64,000 nt of DNA, taken from assembly GCF_001514495.1 (NCBI RefSeq), contig NZ_BCNM01000013.1, forward strand, positions 62,001 through 126,000, in the 5' to 3' direction. Below the pieces are notes generated by a model that was not told the DNA's origin, searched no databases, and was given only the letters and a program-made list of their open reading frames with translations. Source of the DNA: Paenibacillus pabuli NBRC 13638. Its GTDB lineage: Bacteria; Bacillota; Bacilli; Paenibacillales; Paenibacillaceae. Positions 1-8,854 of this stretch are shown piece by piece (position 1 is the stretch's first letter; every line of letters starts with the position of its first letter). The translations under genes and the position numbers were made by a program.

Positions 1-37
1 GGAAACGTAAGAGTCGAACAACAAAGCCATTGTTCCT

Positions 38-1588
38 TTACGTGACAGACTGCTGTCGGTATTCTGCCGGTTTCATCCCCAACCTCTTCTCAAATTGCTT
101 CAGGAAATACTGATAACTCCTGTAACCCACCTCTTCTGCAATAGCACAGGAAGTCTGCTCTGTCTCCCGAAGCAGCTTCTTCGCTTCTTCCATTCGCAGA
201 TCATGCACAACATCCAATACACCCTTGCCATATTTGCGCGTGAACGACTGCCCTAGATGCACGGGATTGATATAAAATTGCTCGGCCAGCTCCCTGATCG
301 TAAACGTCTCTTTATAATGACTGCGCAGATATTCGGCCACCATCGCCTGGGTTCCTCCAACCTGCTTTTGCCGAAGTTTCATCACAGCCGATTGACACTT
401 CAGACAGAATTCCTCCAGCATGCTGGCCGACTCTTCAATGTTTCGATGTTGCCTTCGGCTCATCTGAAGTGCGGATTCCTGAATCAGCGTATTGGGTTCC
501 CCCCCTAGCTCCTTACAAAGAGCTAAAGCTCGAAACAGGATTTGGGTCGAAAAAATGTCGATTAGTTCCGGTGCAGCCATGTCCTGCTTGAACCTGTTGA
601 ACGCCCTCCGAACAGAGACCGAGAGTTCCTCAGTCGAACCATTCTCCAACTGCTCCATAATATCGTCGGCCTCCATTAGTGTTCCAGGATCAAACAGCAG
701 TGGCTGCTCCTCTATATCCTCGGCGAACATGACACTGCTCTCGCTGAAAAACAGGAAACGACCCGCCTCTACTGCTGAACTGTAGGATACGGGCAATTCA
801 TCCAGCTCATGGACGGGCAGACCTACTGCTATCTTCACTTCAGCAGAGTCCTCCTTCTGTACACTCGCAAGAGCCTCCTCGGCGAAAGCTCGAAGTGAGC
901 TTGTCACCCCGGTTGCTTCGGAATGAGCTTCGCCCCATACGATACCACAGGTCGTCCGTCCACTATCGATCAGATAACAGCAGCTTTCTTTCTCTGCTAT
1001 TTGCTGCAGGACAGAACGGGCATGACTTGAAGCTTCCCCTTCAAACATGATCTGTACGTATGTCCACTGATTCGCTCTTTCTGACATCTCGGAAATGAGC
1101 CATGTTTTCTCCTGACCATCAGTCAGTTCCGTCCCCATAACCAGCTCCGTTAAAATTCGTCTGATTTGATGTTCTTTCGCCTGTTCACGAATCCGTTCGA
1201 GCGTTTCCCTTTCCTGTAGTTCTTGTCTTAATCGCTCCAGCATATCATCAGCTTCCGGTCCAACAACCGGTTTGGTCAAATAATTGGATACTCCCAGACG
1301 GATTGCCTGTCTGGCATAATTAAAGTCGCTGTAACCGCTTGTAATGACAAATAACGTGGAATCATGTCCCCGACGACGTGCTTCTTCAATCAATTCCAAC
1401 CCACTCATGACTGGCATCCGAATGTCCGTAACAACCAGATCAGGTTGCGCTGTGCAAATGACATCAATGGCTTCTTCACCATTGGCACATACGCCTCCGA
1501 TCTCGAACCCGTGCTTTTGCCAATCAATCAATAATTGGAGCCCCTCGATGGCAAATGGCTCATCATCCACCAGCAATACTTTGTACAT
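38..1588 (-). CDS. AraC-type response regulator (YesN family)
   Basis: Cytoplasmic two-component response regulator that should bind DNA once phosphorylated by the adjacent kinase. Residues 1-125 form a receiver domain with acidic pocket D8-D9 and phosphoacceptor D55 in VVTDIRMP. A central region of about 280 residues has no motif I recognise. Residues ~405-510 are an AraC double helix-turn-helix (FTIRELAEQFYINPVHLG, then CAIAEEVGYRSYQYF). At 516 aa it is a long YesN-type protein. The ATG follows AGGAGGTGCAGAC. It is the last gene of a three-gene operon, 11 bp after the kinase gene, and is the second receiver-AraC protein in that operon. Xylan-derived sugar control is inferred only from the neighbouring xylanase. 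Confidence 0.92.
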   Translation of the reverse strand: MYKVLLVDDEPFAIEGLQLLIDWQKHGFEIGGVCANGEEAIDVICTAQPDLVVTDIRMPVMSGLELIEEARRRGHDSTLFVITSGYSDFNYARQAIRLGVSNYLTKPVVGPEADDMLERLRQELQERETLERIREQAKEHQIRRILTELVMGTELTDGQEKTWLISEMSERANQWTYVQIMFEGEASSHARSVLQQIAEKESCCYLIDSGRTTCGIVWGEAHSEATGVTSSLRAFAEEALASVQKEDSAEVKIAVGLPVHELDELPVSYSSAVEAGRFLFFSESSVMFAEDIEEQPLLFDPGTLMEADDIMEQLENGSTEELSVSVRRAFNRFKQDMAAPELIDIFSTQILFRALALCKELGGEPNTLIQESALQMSRRQHRNIEESASMLEEFCLKCQSAVMKLRQKQVGGTQAMVAEYLRSHYKETFTIRELAEQFYINPVHLGQSFTRKYGKGVLDVVHDLRMEEAKKLLRETEQTSCAIAEEVGYRSYQYFLKQFEKRLGMKPAEYRQQSVT

Positions 1589-1599
1589 GTCTGCACCTC

Positions 1600-3384
1600 C
1601 TATTCTTTCAATTCAAGCCTGGCGTAAGGAATATGGTACCCTGCATCCGTTCCAGTCCCTGCTTCACTATTAATCGTAAAGTTCACATCCCCTGCATAAA
1701 AAAGCTCCAATCGCCGATAAACATTACGTAGTCCCACATGCCCTCCATCCAATGGCTGGTCGGAACGCATGTCTCTTAGCAGCTGAGTCAGCTTGCCTTC
1801 ATCCATGCCAATGCCATTGTCAATTACACGAACATCCAAACCTGACTCGCTTAGTTTGGCCGTCACTTTAATCAGTCGCCCGGCTTTACGGGCCTGCAAT
1901 CCATGCTTGCATGCGTTTTCGACCAGAGGCTGAATGCTCATCCGAGGTATACGCAAAGTCGTTGCTTCCGGATCAATATCGAAGGTATAGTCAAACAGCT
2001 CTCCGAAGCGAAATTTCTCAATTTGCAAATAAAGGGTAGTAAACTGGAGCTCTTCCTGAAGAGGAATCAGATTATCTGAACGGCTGAGCAGCTGTCTCAT
2101 CAGCAAGGACAGGCTTTTAATAATCTCGATGACTTCCGTATATCCATTCTTCGTACTTACGACGAGCAGGGCATTGAGTGTATTAAACAAAAAGTGCGGA
2201 TTCATCTGGCTTTGAAGCATGGATAATTCCGTTCTTACCCGATCCAGTTCCAGATCCTTTTGCCGGATTTCCAATTTGTACACGTCGTTGATCAACGAAT
2301 GAATCATGCCAATCATCATGTTGAATGTACGAATCAGCCCTCCAATCTCATCCCGCCCCTCATGAATATCAATGAGATCAAACCGTTCGTTGCGCACCTT
2401 CTCCATATGTCTTGCCAGTTTTCGAACCCGGTAATGGTAGGACCGCAGAATGATGTAAATGAGCACGGAAGGCACAACGATACTGATAGCGAGCAGACCC
2501 AAAATGGAATTACGCGCTTCCTCCAACAGCTGGTCCAAATGTCTTGTATCTGCAACTCCAATCAGTTTCCAGCCTTTCAGATAGGCCAGGTTGCCGAGTG
2601 ATTTCTCTATCATGTATTCAGATTTTGTGTTATCTCCAGTCATCGGCATATCGACCAATGCACCCGAGTTCCCTTCGGTTATGTCACCGCTGGAAACTAC
2701 GGTACGATTCGTGCCGTCGACCAGACGAAGCTGGAGACTATCTGTCTCTCGATTCAGAATGCTGTACACGCGACTGACTTCGAGATCAATCTTGGAATAT
2801 TTCGCGTAGTTGGCATACGAATCGTAGGTATCCATTTTGCCAATGACACTGATTCGTGTGCCCGGATTAAATCCGGACGTTTCGTTATAATCGACAACCA
2901 TGATGCCGCCGCTGGTTTTCTCCAACTGTTTAAGGCCGGGAAGCGAAGTGGCCCCTTGATCCATTACGATGTAATGACTGCCCGTCTGAATCGTCTGGTT
3001 ATCCGTATAGATTCGTACCTCCAAAATATTGGCAGACATATAACGAGTTAGTTTGTCGCGCAAAAATCCATGATACTCATTGTAATAATCCACAGGAGAA
3101 CGGTAGGTCCGATCCAATGCTTCATACAACGAATCATCTGCTGCAATCATTCGGCTGAGTGCAACACTCTCATCGATCATGCCCAACAGCTCACCCGCTG
3201 CCCGCTCCATGGACTTGCGTAAATTTTCTTGTTCCCGAACCTTAATGTCGGCAGAGGTACGTTGGTAAAAGAAGAGATTAATCGTAATGACAGGAAGAAG
3301 GATGCTCAGCACATAAATCAGCAAAAATTTGGATCGCAGAGGTATGTCATTTACTTTATGGAACATCCAGATTTTTTTACGCAC
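1600..3384 (-). CDS. Sensor histidine kinase (YesM family)
   Basis: Membrane histidine kinase of 594 aa. Two membrane segments (FLLIYVLSILLPVITINLFF near the N-terminus, ILGLLAISIVVPSVLIYIIL near residue 300) flank an extracytoplasmic sensor region. A HAMP-like linker follows, then the His_kinase domain with phosphoacceptor motif MNPHFLFN, then an ATPase domain with N-box PLVENACKHG and DNGIGM. I place the start at GTG 3384. AAGGGTGATC just upstream is the ribosome site and overlaps the TAA stop of the preceding regulator at 3395-3397, so the genes look translationally coupled. An upstream ATG at 3492 would overlap that regulator by about 100 bp and is unlikely. Ligand unknown. Confidence 0.92.
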   Translation of the reverse strand: MRKKIWMFHKVNDIPLRSKFLLIYVLSILLPVITINLFFYQRTSADIKVREQENLRKSMERAAGELLGMIDESVALSRMIAADDSLYEALDRTYRSPVDYYNEYHGFLRDKLTRYMSANILEVRIYTDNQTIQTGSHYIVMDQGATSLPGLKQLEKTSGGIMVVDYNETSGFNPGTRISVIGKMDTYDSYANYAKYSKIDLEVSRVYSILNRETDSLQLRLVDGTNRTVVSSGDITEGNSGALVDMPMTGDNTKSEYMIEKSLGNLAYLKGWKLIGVADTRHLDQLLEEARNSILGLLAISIVVPSVLIYIILRSYHYRVRKLARHMEKVRNERFDLIDIHEGRDEIGGLIRTFNMMIGMIHSLINDVYKLEIRQKDLELDRVRTELSMLQSQMNPHFLFNTLNALLVVSTKNGYTEVIEIIKSLSLLMRQLLSRSDNLIPLQEELQFTTLYLQIEKFRFGELFDYTFDIDPEATTLRIPRMSIQPLVENACKHGLQARKAGRLIKVTAKLSESGLDVRVIDNGIGMDEGKLTQLLRDMRSDQPLDGGHVGLRNVYRRLELFYAGDVNFTINSEAGTGTDAGYHIPYARLELKE

Positions 3385-3394
3385 ATGATCACCC

Positions 3395-4486
3395 TTACAT
3401 TTTGTTTTTATACACGGATGGAAGTTCGCCTGTAAACGCTTTAAATTTGTGGGTGAAATACTCGGCATCATGATATCCCAGTTCGGATGCAATGTCCGAA
3501 ATTTTCATATTGGTCCGTCGCAGCAGCCTGCGTGCCTCTTCAATACGTATCCGGTGCACATATTCGCTGAAACTAACCCCTGTTTCCCGCTTGAATTGTT
3601 GGCCCAGATAAGCCGAGTTCACGTGAATATGCTGTGCTACTTCCTGCAATGTGACTTTATTCCGATAATGCCGCTTCAAGTAATCAATGGCCTCGGTAAC
3701 CAGGCCTCTTGAACCGGCGTCTGAAGATGGAGACAAAACATTGGCTATACGAATGAAGAGTTGTTTCAACGTACCTGATGACCACCCATCGGTTTCATGC
3801 CATCCTTTCTCACGAAGCAATACCATCGCCTCATCATTTCCACAATACTTTCCAAGCAGTTCACCATGAATGTACCGGACTACGTTTGGAACCCATCCAA
3901 CGTCAGACTTACTCTTCTTATATAACATGTTATCTACGGCTGCGGCGATTTCGGTTATATCACCCGCTTCAATCCAGGCCAGGATTTGTTCGGAAAGGGT
4001 CGTCATATGCTCAAGATCATACTCCTCTATCTTCCCTAGATCTGCAGGACCGAAGAAACTCTCTTCCGCTGTAATGAGGCCAGCAACCTGTCTTTTCTCT
4101 TCTTTGCGTTTGTCCAGTGGTCCGATCAGTTCTAATAACACCTGATGTATTTCCTCAGTAACCAGGGGTTTCAACACGTACTCATCCACCCGGTAGCGTA
4201 TCGCCTCTTGGGCATAAGCAAAATCCGAATACCCGCTGACAATAATAACTTTGGCGGTGTGCGCCAACTCTTCCCGCATGGTGCGAATCAGGCCCAATCC
4301 ATCGAGAACAGGCATTTGGATATCGGTTACCACAAGATCCGGCTCCACAGTACCAATCAGGGCGAGCGCTTCTTCTCCATCCGTTGCCGTTCCGCAAAGC
4401 TCATAACCGCAGGCATGCCAGTCAATCATTGTCTTCCAGCCTTCCAGCATGAACGGTTCATCGTCTGCCACAATAACCTTGTACAT
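3395..4486 (-). CDS. AraC-type response regulator (first gene of operon)
   Basis: Response regulator of about 363 aa. The receiver domain (residues 1-120) has acidic pocket D8-D9 and phosphoacceptor D55 in VVTDIQMP. A short linker leads to a C-terminal AraC double HTH (VTLQEVAQHIHVNSAYLG, then ISDIASELGYHDAEYFTHKF). Start taken at ATG 4486 (MYKVIVADDEP) behind GGCGGGTGAATCC; an in-frame start at 4501 is possible. It heads the operon regulator-kinase-regulator under a good promoter at 4520-4548. It is a shorter version of the regulator at 38-1588, with nearly the same N-terminal residues, so the pair probably arose by duplication and may share the one kinase. Confidence 0.92.
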   Translation of the reverse strand: MYKVIVADDEPFMLEGWKTMIDWHACGYELCGTATDGEEALALIGTVEPDLVVTDIQMPVLDGLGLIRTMREELAHTAKVIIVSGYSDFAYAQEAIRYRVDEYVLKPLVTEEIHQVLLELIGPLDKRKEEKRQVAGLITAEESFFGPADLGKIEEYDLEHMTTLSEQILAWIEAGDITEIAAAVDNMLYKKSKSDVGWVPNVVRYIHGELLGKYCGNDEAMVLLREKGWHETDGWSSGTLKQLFIRIANVLSPSSDAGSRGLVTEAIDYLKRHYRNKVTLQEVAQHIHVNSAYLGQQFKRETGVSFSEYVHRIRIEEARRLLRRTNMKISDIASELGYHDAEYFTHKFKAFTGELPSVYKNKM

Positions 4487-4519
4487 GGATTCACCCGCCA
4501 TTCCCTGTTTTTTTTTCTC

Positions 4520-4548
4520 AGTATGGCATCAAGTAGCAAAACCGACAA
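4520..4548 (-). promoter_or_regulatory. Predicted SigA promoter of the regulator-kinase-regulator operon
   Basis: On the minus strand a -35 TTGTCG (4543-4548) and a -10 CATACT (4520-4525) are separated by 17 bp. The start codon at 4486 lies about 30 bp downstream of the -10. Assigned by pattern only. Confidence 0.5.
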
Positions 4549-4666
4549 TAAATTTATATTTTTTAGAGATTTGAACGACTCTGATCGACATGTCCTCTGC
4601 AAAAGACGGTCCTCCAGAGCGAGCATCCAAGACTCTCCAGCTTCACATCATGAACGATCCAAAAAG

Positions 4667-4707
4667 CCCTACTTGCAATCCACTCTAATGGGCAGCTGCA
4701 AGTAAGG
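4667..4707 (-). terminator. Rho-independent terminator after the GH10 gene
   Basis: Inverted repeat CCCTACTTGCA (4667-4677) / TGCAAGTAAGG (4697-4707) with a 19-nt loop. On the minus strand it is followed by CTTTTTGG. It lies 29 bp past the xylanase stop codon and separates it from the regulatory operon, which therefore has its own promoter. Confidence 0.75.
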
Positions 4708-4735
4708 CGTATGATATCCGATGGAACTACAGTTG

Positions 4736-5731
4736 CTACCCCTTTATGATTCTCCAGAACGATTCCTTCGGCTGTAGGTGCTGATCAAACACAAAAGGCC
4801 AGTTTTTACGTCCACGCACCGGGAAATGGTCCAGCCAAGTATAGTTGTCTGCCGCACCCCAGAATGTCACGGACGTAATCGAGGATTCATATTCACGGAA
4901 CAGTTGGAAAATCTCTTCAAAACGTCGCTCCTGCAGCTCTGCCATTTCCGCAGTTGGAGCTGTCAGATCCGTTCGACGGTCATCAAATTGGAATACGGAC
5001 AAATCCAGCTCCGTAATATGCAGCTGCACATTCAATGAAGCATAACGTTCAATGGCGAGCCGGATTTCTTCTATTGAAGGTCCATGGATATTCCAATGAC
5101 CCTGCATGCCTATTCCATGAACGGGTGCCCCCTTCTCCAGTAAAGACCGGACCAAGTTGTAAATTTTCTCGCGTTTGATCGGATCGGTTTCATTGTAATC
5201 ATTGTAGAAAAGCAGTGCCTCGGCATCTGCCTCATGAGCCATCTGAAACGCCTGTAGCAGGTAAACTTCACCCAACAGCTGAAGCCATGGAGTATCGCGC
5301 ATTACAAGATCCGACTTGTCTTCAATCGCTTCGTTTACAACATCCCAGGCATAAATCTGTCCTTTATAACGGCCTACCACTGTGTCGATGTGCTCCTTCA
5401 GCCTGGACAAAAGCAGCTCTCTGGAAGCCGGAGCACCTGAAGCATTCTGGAATACCCATTCCGGCGTCTGATTATGCCAGACCAGTGTATGTCCGCGAAC
5501 CCCTATTCCTTTCCCTACGGCAAAATCAACGATTTCATCCGCAGCCTCGAACGTATAACGCCCCTCTTCCGGTTGAAGCTCCTCGAATTTCATCTGGTTC
5601 TCTGCCGTAATGCTGTTATAATGTTTGGCGATAAACTCCCCTTCGGCATGCAGAAGTTTTGTATGTACGGCTGCACCTATTTTGAATTTATTATCAAAAG
5701 CAGCATGTAGAGACGGGATTTCTGTTGGCAT
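4736..5731 (-). CDS. Intracellular GH10 endo-1,4-beta-xylanase
   Basis: Glycoside hydrolase family 10 enzyme of 331 aa, essentially a bare catalytic (beta/alpha)8 barrel. The acid/base is E134 in WDVVNEAI and the nucleophile is E241 in LHITELDLS. Other family motifs are GHTLVWHNQTP (80-90) and ITAENQMKFE (41-50). There is no signal peptide, carbohydrate-binding module or SLH domain, so the protein should be cytoplasmic and cleave imported xylo- or aldouronate oligosaccharides rather than polymeric xylan. The ATG follows GAGGGGGAAGCAGAT. It is probably monocistronic, with a terminator at 4667-4707 and a cre-like site upstream at 5774-5789. The neighbouring two-component operon suggests inducible control. 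Confidence 0.95.
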   Translation of the reverse strand: MPTEIPSLHAAFDNKFKIGAAVHTKLLHAEGEFIAKHYNSITAENQMKFEELQPEEGRYTFEAADEIVDFAVGKGIGVRGHTLVWHNQTPEWVFQNASGAPASRELLLSRLKEHIDTVVGRYKGQIYAWDVVNEAIEDKSDLVMRDTPWLQLLGEVYLLQAFQMAHEADAEALLFYNDYNETDPIKREKIYNLVRSLLEKGAPVHGIGMQGHWNIHGPSIEEIRLAIERYASLNVQLHITELDLSVFQFDDRRTDLTAPTAEMAELQERRFEEIFQLFREYESSITSVTFWGAADNYTWLDHFPVRGRKNWPFVFDQHLQPKESFWRIIKG

Positions 5732-5773
5732 ATCTGCTTCCCCCTCACAGGTTTTTCCTAATGATACCGCTCA

Positions 5774-5789
5774 ATGAATGCGCTTACTA
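5774..5789 (-). promoter_or_regulatory. Candidate cre (CcpA) site upstream of GH10 gene
   Basis: On the minus strand the 16-mer TAGTAAGCGCATTCAT differs from the cre consensus WTGNAANCGNWNNCAW at one position (A for T at position 2). It lies 43-58 bp upstream of the xylanase start, where CcpA repression would be expected. Pattern match only. Confidence 0.4.
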
Positions 5790-5860
5790 TGAACAAATTA
5801 AACCTTTTACCCCCTGATATTTTACTATTTTCATCCATTTCTATCCCAAGCATGACAAAA

Positions 5861-5911
5861 CACCTCCGCAATCCGTCTCTGAAGACAACAGTGCAATGTA
5901 CCTCGGAGGTG
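5861..5911. repeat. Inverted repeat between GH10 and the 115-aa gene
   Basis: CACCTCCG (5861-5868) and CGGAGGTG (5904-5911) are perfect inverted arms around a 35-bp loop. Flanking AAA/TTT would extend the stem past one mismatch. On the minus strand the 3' arm is followed by TTTTG, so it may be a weak terminator for the gene ending at 5957. It may also be a structured element in the xylanase 5' region. Confidence 0.35.
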
Positions 5912-5956
5912 CTTTGTATGGATGATGAAAAGGAATGATTATGGAATGTGAAAATG

Positions 5957-6304
5957 TTAAAGCTTGTCCACCTGGAGCAATGTCACCGGCTTCACGGTAC
6001 ATGCTGAACTGACCTGTTCCTCAGACAAAATGTTCAGCTTGATCAGGCTTTTCAGCTTATGACTGTCCACTTTGGACAGCAGCCGCCAGATGTCGGGATC
6101 GGGAAGAGAAGCGTACAGCTTCTGATCATCATATTCTTTGCGGTGCTGAAGCACCGTTTTTACGGCGTATCCGCCAACTTGCAACTCATAGACGCCCTGC
6201 TTCTCACAATAACCGACAATCTCGTCCCGTAACACAGTTAAACGTTGTTCAATTTCTTTTTGCTGCTGCTTCAGTTCAAAATAGGTTTGCACCTTCTGTT
6301 CCAT
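5957..6304 (-). CDS. Conserved-looking hypothetical protein, 115 aa
   Basis: I do not recognise the family. The N-terminal third (residues ~5-35, YFELKQQQKEIEQRLTVLRDEI) reads as an amphipathic, possibly coiled-coil helix. It is followed by a short beta-rich stretch and a lysine-rich helical tail. No signal peptide or membrane segment is seen. The start is set at ATG 6304 because GAGGAG lies 10 nt upstream; an in-frame GTG at 6313 is only 1 nt from that site. The gene is isolated: the kinase-like gene at 6361 ends before it begins, and 225 bp separates it from the xylanase. Confidence 0.7.
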   Translation of the reverse strand: MEQKVQTYFELKQQQKEIEQRLTVLRDEIVGYCEKQGVYELQVGGYAVKTVLQHRKEYDDQKLYASLPDPDIWRLLSKVDSHKLKSLIKLNILSEEQVSSACTVKPVTLLQVDKL

Positions 6305-6360
6305 ACCTATCACGCTCCTCTATACCATAGGTATGCAACGAAGGACAGTTTAAGACAACG

Positions 6361-7221
6361 CTACAGCAGTTCATCATTTAAATATGAATTATTGCCAATA
6401 ATCTTTTTAATCCGCTGTATCACACCCGGGCCCATAGGTACATCAGCCACTCTCTTTAAAAGAATCCAGCGCAAACAAGCCATCGCTTCAAAAATCTCTG
6501 CATCGTCCGCTGTATATTCCGTCATACTCTTGAATTGAGCATTGTACATCTTACCGTTACGTTCCCCTGCATAGATCGTCATCAAAAAAATGGACCACGC
6601 CAGATCGTACCTCGGGTCGCCCAGCTGCCCATTCGTCCAATCAATAACGGTGTATTGGTCATCTGCCTCCAGGACATTTCCCAAGTTGTAATCACCATGG
6701 ATCAACTTATCCTGCCTATATTCAATTTGTTGAAGCAGGCTTGTCAGGATCTGATGGATGTCCTCATGGATGTCGATCGAGGGAAAGAAGTATGGAATGA
6801 AATCATATTGGGGTATGAAGTCTGAATCCACGTTCTCCGTACCATTCACCTCATAACCATGGACTTGAATTAATAGTCGGGCCAAATGCTCCAGTTTGGT
6901 TTTGCTTAACTTGGCTATAGGCTCCCCATCATAACTCGTTAACAGAACCTGATTCTGGTCCACGTCCATTCCCCAACCGTATGGTTTGGAGACTTGTATT
7001 CCACTTTCGTAAAGTTCAGATAAAAGCTCATACTGGTTCTGAATGTTGGGTTTGGAGTCATTGTTCCATATCTTTAACACACAAGAATGATCGGCGCATT
7101 CTACTTTCACAACGTCCGCTTCCAGCCCTGGTGACAGGGGGAGCATCTGATATGGCTTTCCCAACAGGCAGCGAATCTCTTCGTCCAACTCGACCCAACG
7201 GATGCTTTCCAACGTTCTCAT
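6361..7221 (-). CDS. Aminoglycoside phosphotransferase (APH) family kinase
   Basis: About 286 aa with the protein-kinase-like APH fold. The catalytic loop reads LIHGDYNLGNVL (Brenner motif, Asp as base) and the metal-binding segment is VIDWTNGQLGDPRYDLAW. The N-terminal lobe has the ATP-binding Lys in CVLKIWNN. Start chosen at ATG 7221, 9 nt after AAGGGG; an upstream ATG at 7320 would overlap the preceding acetyltransferase gene. The family phosphorylates aminoglycosides, macrolides, homoserine or other small molecules, and the substrate here cannot be read from sequence. It may be the last gene of the minus-strand run GNAT - DinB - GNAT - APH. Confidence 0.85.
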   Translation of the reverse strand: MRTLESIRWVELDEEIRCLLGKPYQMLPLSPGLEADVVKVECADHSCVLKIWNNDSKPNIQNQYELLSELYESGIQVSKPYGWGMDVDQNQVLLTSYDGEPIAKLSKTKLEHLARLLIQVHGYEVNGTENVDSDFIPQYDFIPYFFPSIDIHEDIHQILTSLLQQIEYRQDKLIHGDYNLGNVLEADDQYTVIDWTNGQLGDPRYDLAWSIFLMTIYAGERNGKMYNAQFKSMTEYTADDAEIFEAMACLRWILLKRVADVPMGPGVIQRIKKIIGNNSYLNDELL

Positions 7222-7276
7222 TTTGCCCGCCCCTTCTCTGTAAAATAGAACTTCGCATTGAAAACTGCATGGATAT

Positions 7277-7705
7277 TTACAATAATTTATCAAAAACCTT
7301 CTGCCATTTTTTCTCTTCATATCCGATCGCTGTATAGAACCGATGTGCAGCTTCCCTTTTTCCGCTTGATCGCACCCTTATTTTGTTAAACCCGTTTTTC
7401 CGTGCCCATTGCTCACATTGATGCATAATCTCCCTACCAATTCCCATTCCTTGATAATTCTCATCCACAACTAAGCCACCAATCTCGGCAAAAGAGGCAC
7501 TCTCCACGGAATGTCTTCCCTGCACGTGGCCCCATCCCACAACAAGGGAATCGATCTCAGCTACGCAAATATAATGATCGGTCATTGAGCTTAGTCGATT
7601 CAACCTTTCGCTGATCTCTTCTGTGGTACTGGTGTAACCCAGTTGATGGGATAAATGGCTCATCGTCTCGCCATCCGCAAGCCTAGCTTCTCTGCAATGA
7701 ATCAT
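7277..7705 (-). CDS. GNAT family N-acetyltransferase
   Basis: 142 aa, a single GNAT domain. The acetyl-CoA binding motif A is GLVVDENYQGMGIGREIMHQ, followed by the typical tail AHRFYTAIGYEEKKWQKVF. ATG follows AAAAGGAGACATT and overlaps the stop of the upstream DinB gene as ATGA, so the two are translationally coupled. It is one of seven GNAT genes between 7.2 and 17.8 kb. Substrate unknown. Confidence 0.88.
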   Translation of the reverse strand: MIHCREARLADGETMSHLSHQLGYTSTTEEISERLNRLSSMTDHYICVAEIDSLVVGWGHVQGRHSVESASFAEIGGLVVDENYQGMGIGREIMHQCEQWARKNGFNKIRVRSSGKREAAHRFYTAIGYEEKKWQKVFDKLL

Positions 7706-8205
7706 AATGTCTCCTTTTCCCCCGGGTTGTCAGGAGCAATAAGTCCTTTCCCAATGAAATTGGCAGACACGGGCTTCTTGTCCAGTTCTCTGGACCATAC
7801 CGATAATTGTCCCATATGGTGAATCTCATGAGCAATCACGTGACGCATCACTTCTCCCCACGACTCCTTGACTAGGGTATGATCCAATTCAGGATCGATA
7901 TAGGGTCTCTTTTCCATGCTGGGACTCCAGGAAAGAACAAATGACTCCACATCCGGTCGCAGTTTGCGTTCGAACTGTCGTACAGCTTCCAGTGTTTTAT
8001 AGTCTTCAAAGTTCTCCATACAATCCGGTTTGCCCTGCAATAATTGAAGCCAACTCCACTCTACATCTATGATATGAAAAAGCGTTTGCAATATATTGCC
8101 TACTCCGCCTGTTCGAGGCCGGAGCAGCTCTTCCAGCGATACATCCTCACACCACTGAAACCATTGATCACGCACGATCCAGTTATACCGAAAGAAAGAT
8201 TCCAT
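7702..8205 (-). CDS. DinB/YfiT family four-helix-bundle protein
   Basis: 167 aa. The pattern of the DinB-like superfamily is visible: an early His in LFHIIDVEW and the later metal-ligand pair in VIAHEIHHMGQLSVW. These three His residues usually bind Ni, Zn or Fe. Family members include thiol-S-transferases (bacillithiol or mycothiol dependent) and damage-induced proteins, and the exact role here is unknown. AAAGGAG precedes the ATG. The start directly abuts the stop of the GNAT gene at 8206, and the 3' end overlaps the next GNAT gene by 4 bp, so this is one operon. Confidence 0.85.
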   Translation of the reverse strand: MESFFRYNWIVRDQWFQWCEDVSLEELLRPRTGGVGNILQTLFHIIDVEWSWLQLLQGKPDCMENFEDYKTLEAVRQFERKLRPDVESFVLSWSPSMEKRPYIDPELDHTLVKESWGEVMRHVIAHEIHHMGQLSVWSRELDKKPVSANFIGKGLIAPDNPGEKETL

Positions 8206-8772
8206 TTAGCCATTCTCCTTTTCTATATCATGTATTTTAAGTGTTTTAATCAGTTCCATATTGGCAAAAGTCTTGTCCGAATGTTCAAGATCTCCGTAGA
8301 TCCCGCTAATCTGATCAAAACCTGATTTGGTCCAAAATCGTAGTGCAGGCCAATTTTTGAGTGCTACGTTGATTCTGATTTCCTTATAACCAAGCTCCGA
8401 GAATAATCGGGTTAACGCTTGAATCACTTCCTGTCCATAACCTTGTTTCTGGGTTTTGCTTTGGATATACAAAAATTCGAGATAAACAGAATCCTCCATG
8501 GGGAAACCATGATACAGGCTTAACAGGCCTATATTTTTGTTTTGCTGCCTCGTACAGATGGTCTGAATTCGGTAGTTCTCCAGTTTCCCCCCAGGAGGAA
8601 GATTCCCTTCTTCAAAGCACGTCCTCACATAATCCGGCTCATGATCTCGTCCGTCCCATTCCTGCACATAGTTACTCGTATCAACAATGGATTGGATATC
8701 GAAAATCTCAGATTCTTTCAAATCGGAAATGAAGAGTCGGTCTGAATTCCACTCTGCTGGGATCTGTTTCAT
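8206..8772 (-). CDS. GNAT family N-acetyltransferase
   Basis: 188 aa, RimJ/RimL-like. It has a long substrate-side N-terminus (SDRLFISDLKESEIFDI) and motif A EFLYIQSKTQKQGYGQEVIQ, followed by NVALKNWPALRFWTKSGF. The strong ribosome site CGGAGGTGCTGAC precedes the ATG. It is the first gene of the operon GNAT - DinB - GNAT (- APH). A -10-like TATGAT lies about 30 bp upstream of the start. Substrate not predictable. Confidence 0.85.
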   Translation of the reverse strand: MKQIPAEWNSDRLFISDLKESEIFDIQSIVDTSNYVQEWDGRDHEPDYVRTCFEEGNLPPGGKLENYRIQTICTRQQNKNIGLLSLYHGFPMEDSVYLEFLYIQSKTQKQGYGQEVIQALTRLFSELGYKEIRINVALKNWPALRFWTKSGFDQISGIYGDLEHSDKTFANMELIKTLKIHDIEKENG

Positions 8773-8832
8773 GTCAGCACCTCCGATCTATTCGTGCTTT
8801 CTATCATAACCCATGATATGGTAAAAACAAAA

Positions 8833-8853
8833 GAGCCGCGATCATCGCAGCTC
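8833..8853 (-). terminator. Terminator after the isochorismatase/membrane-protein pair
   Basis: GAGCTGCGAT-GATCGCGGCTC hairpin on the minus strand followed by TTTTGTTTTT. It sits 2 bp past the stop of the 94-aa membrane protein and just upstream of the next operon's promoter. Confidence 0.75.
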
Positions 8854-8854
8854 C

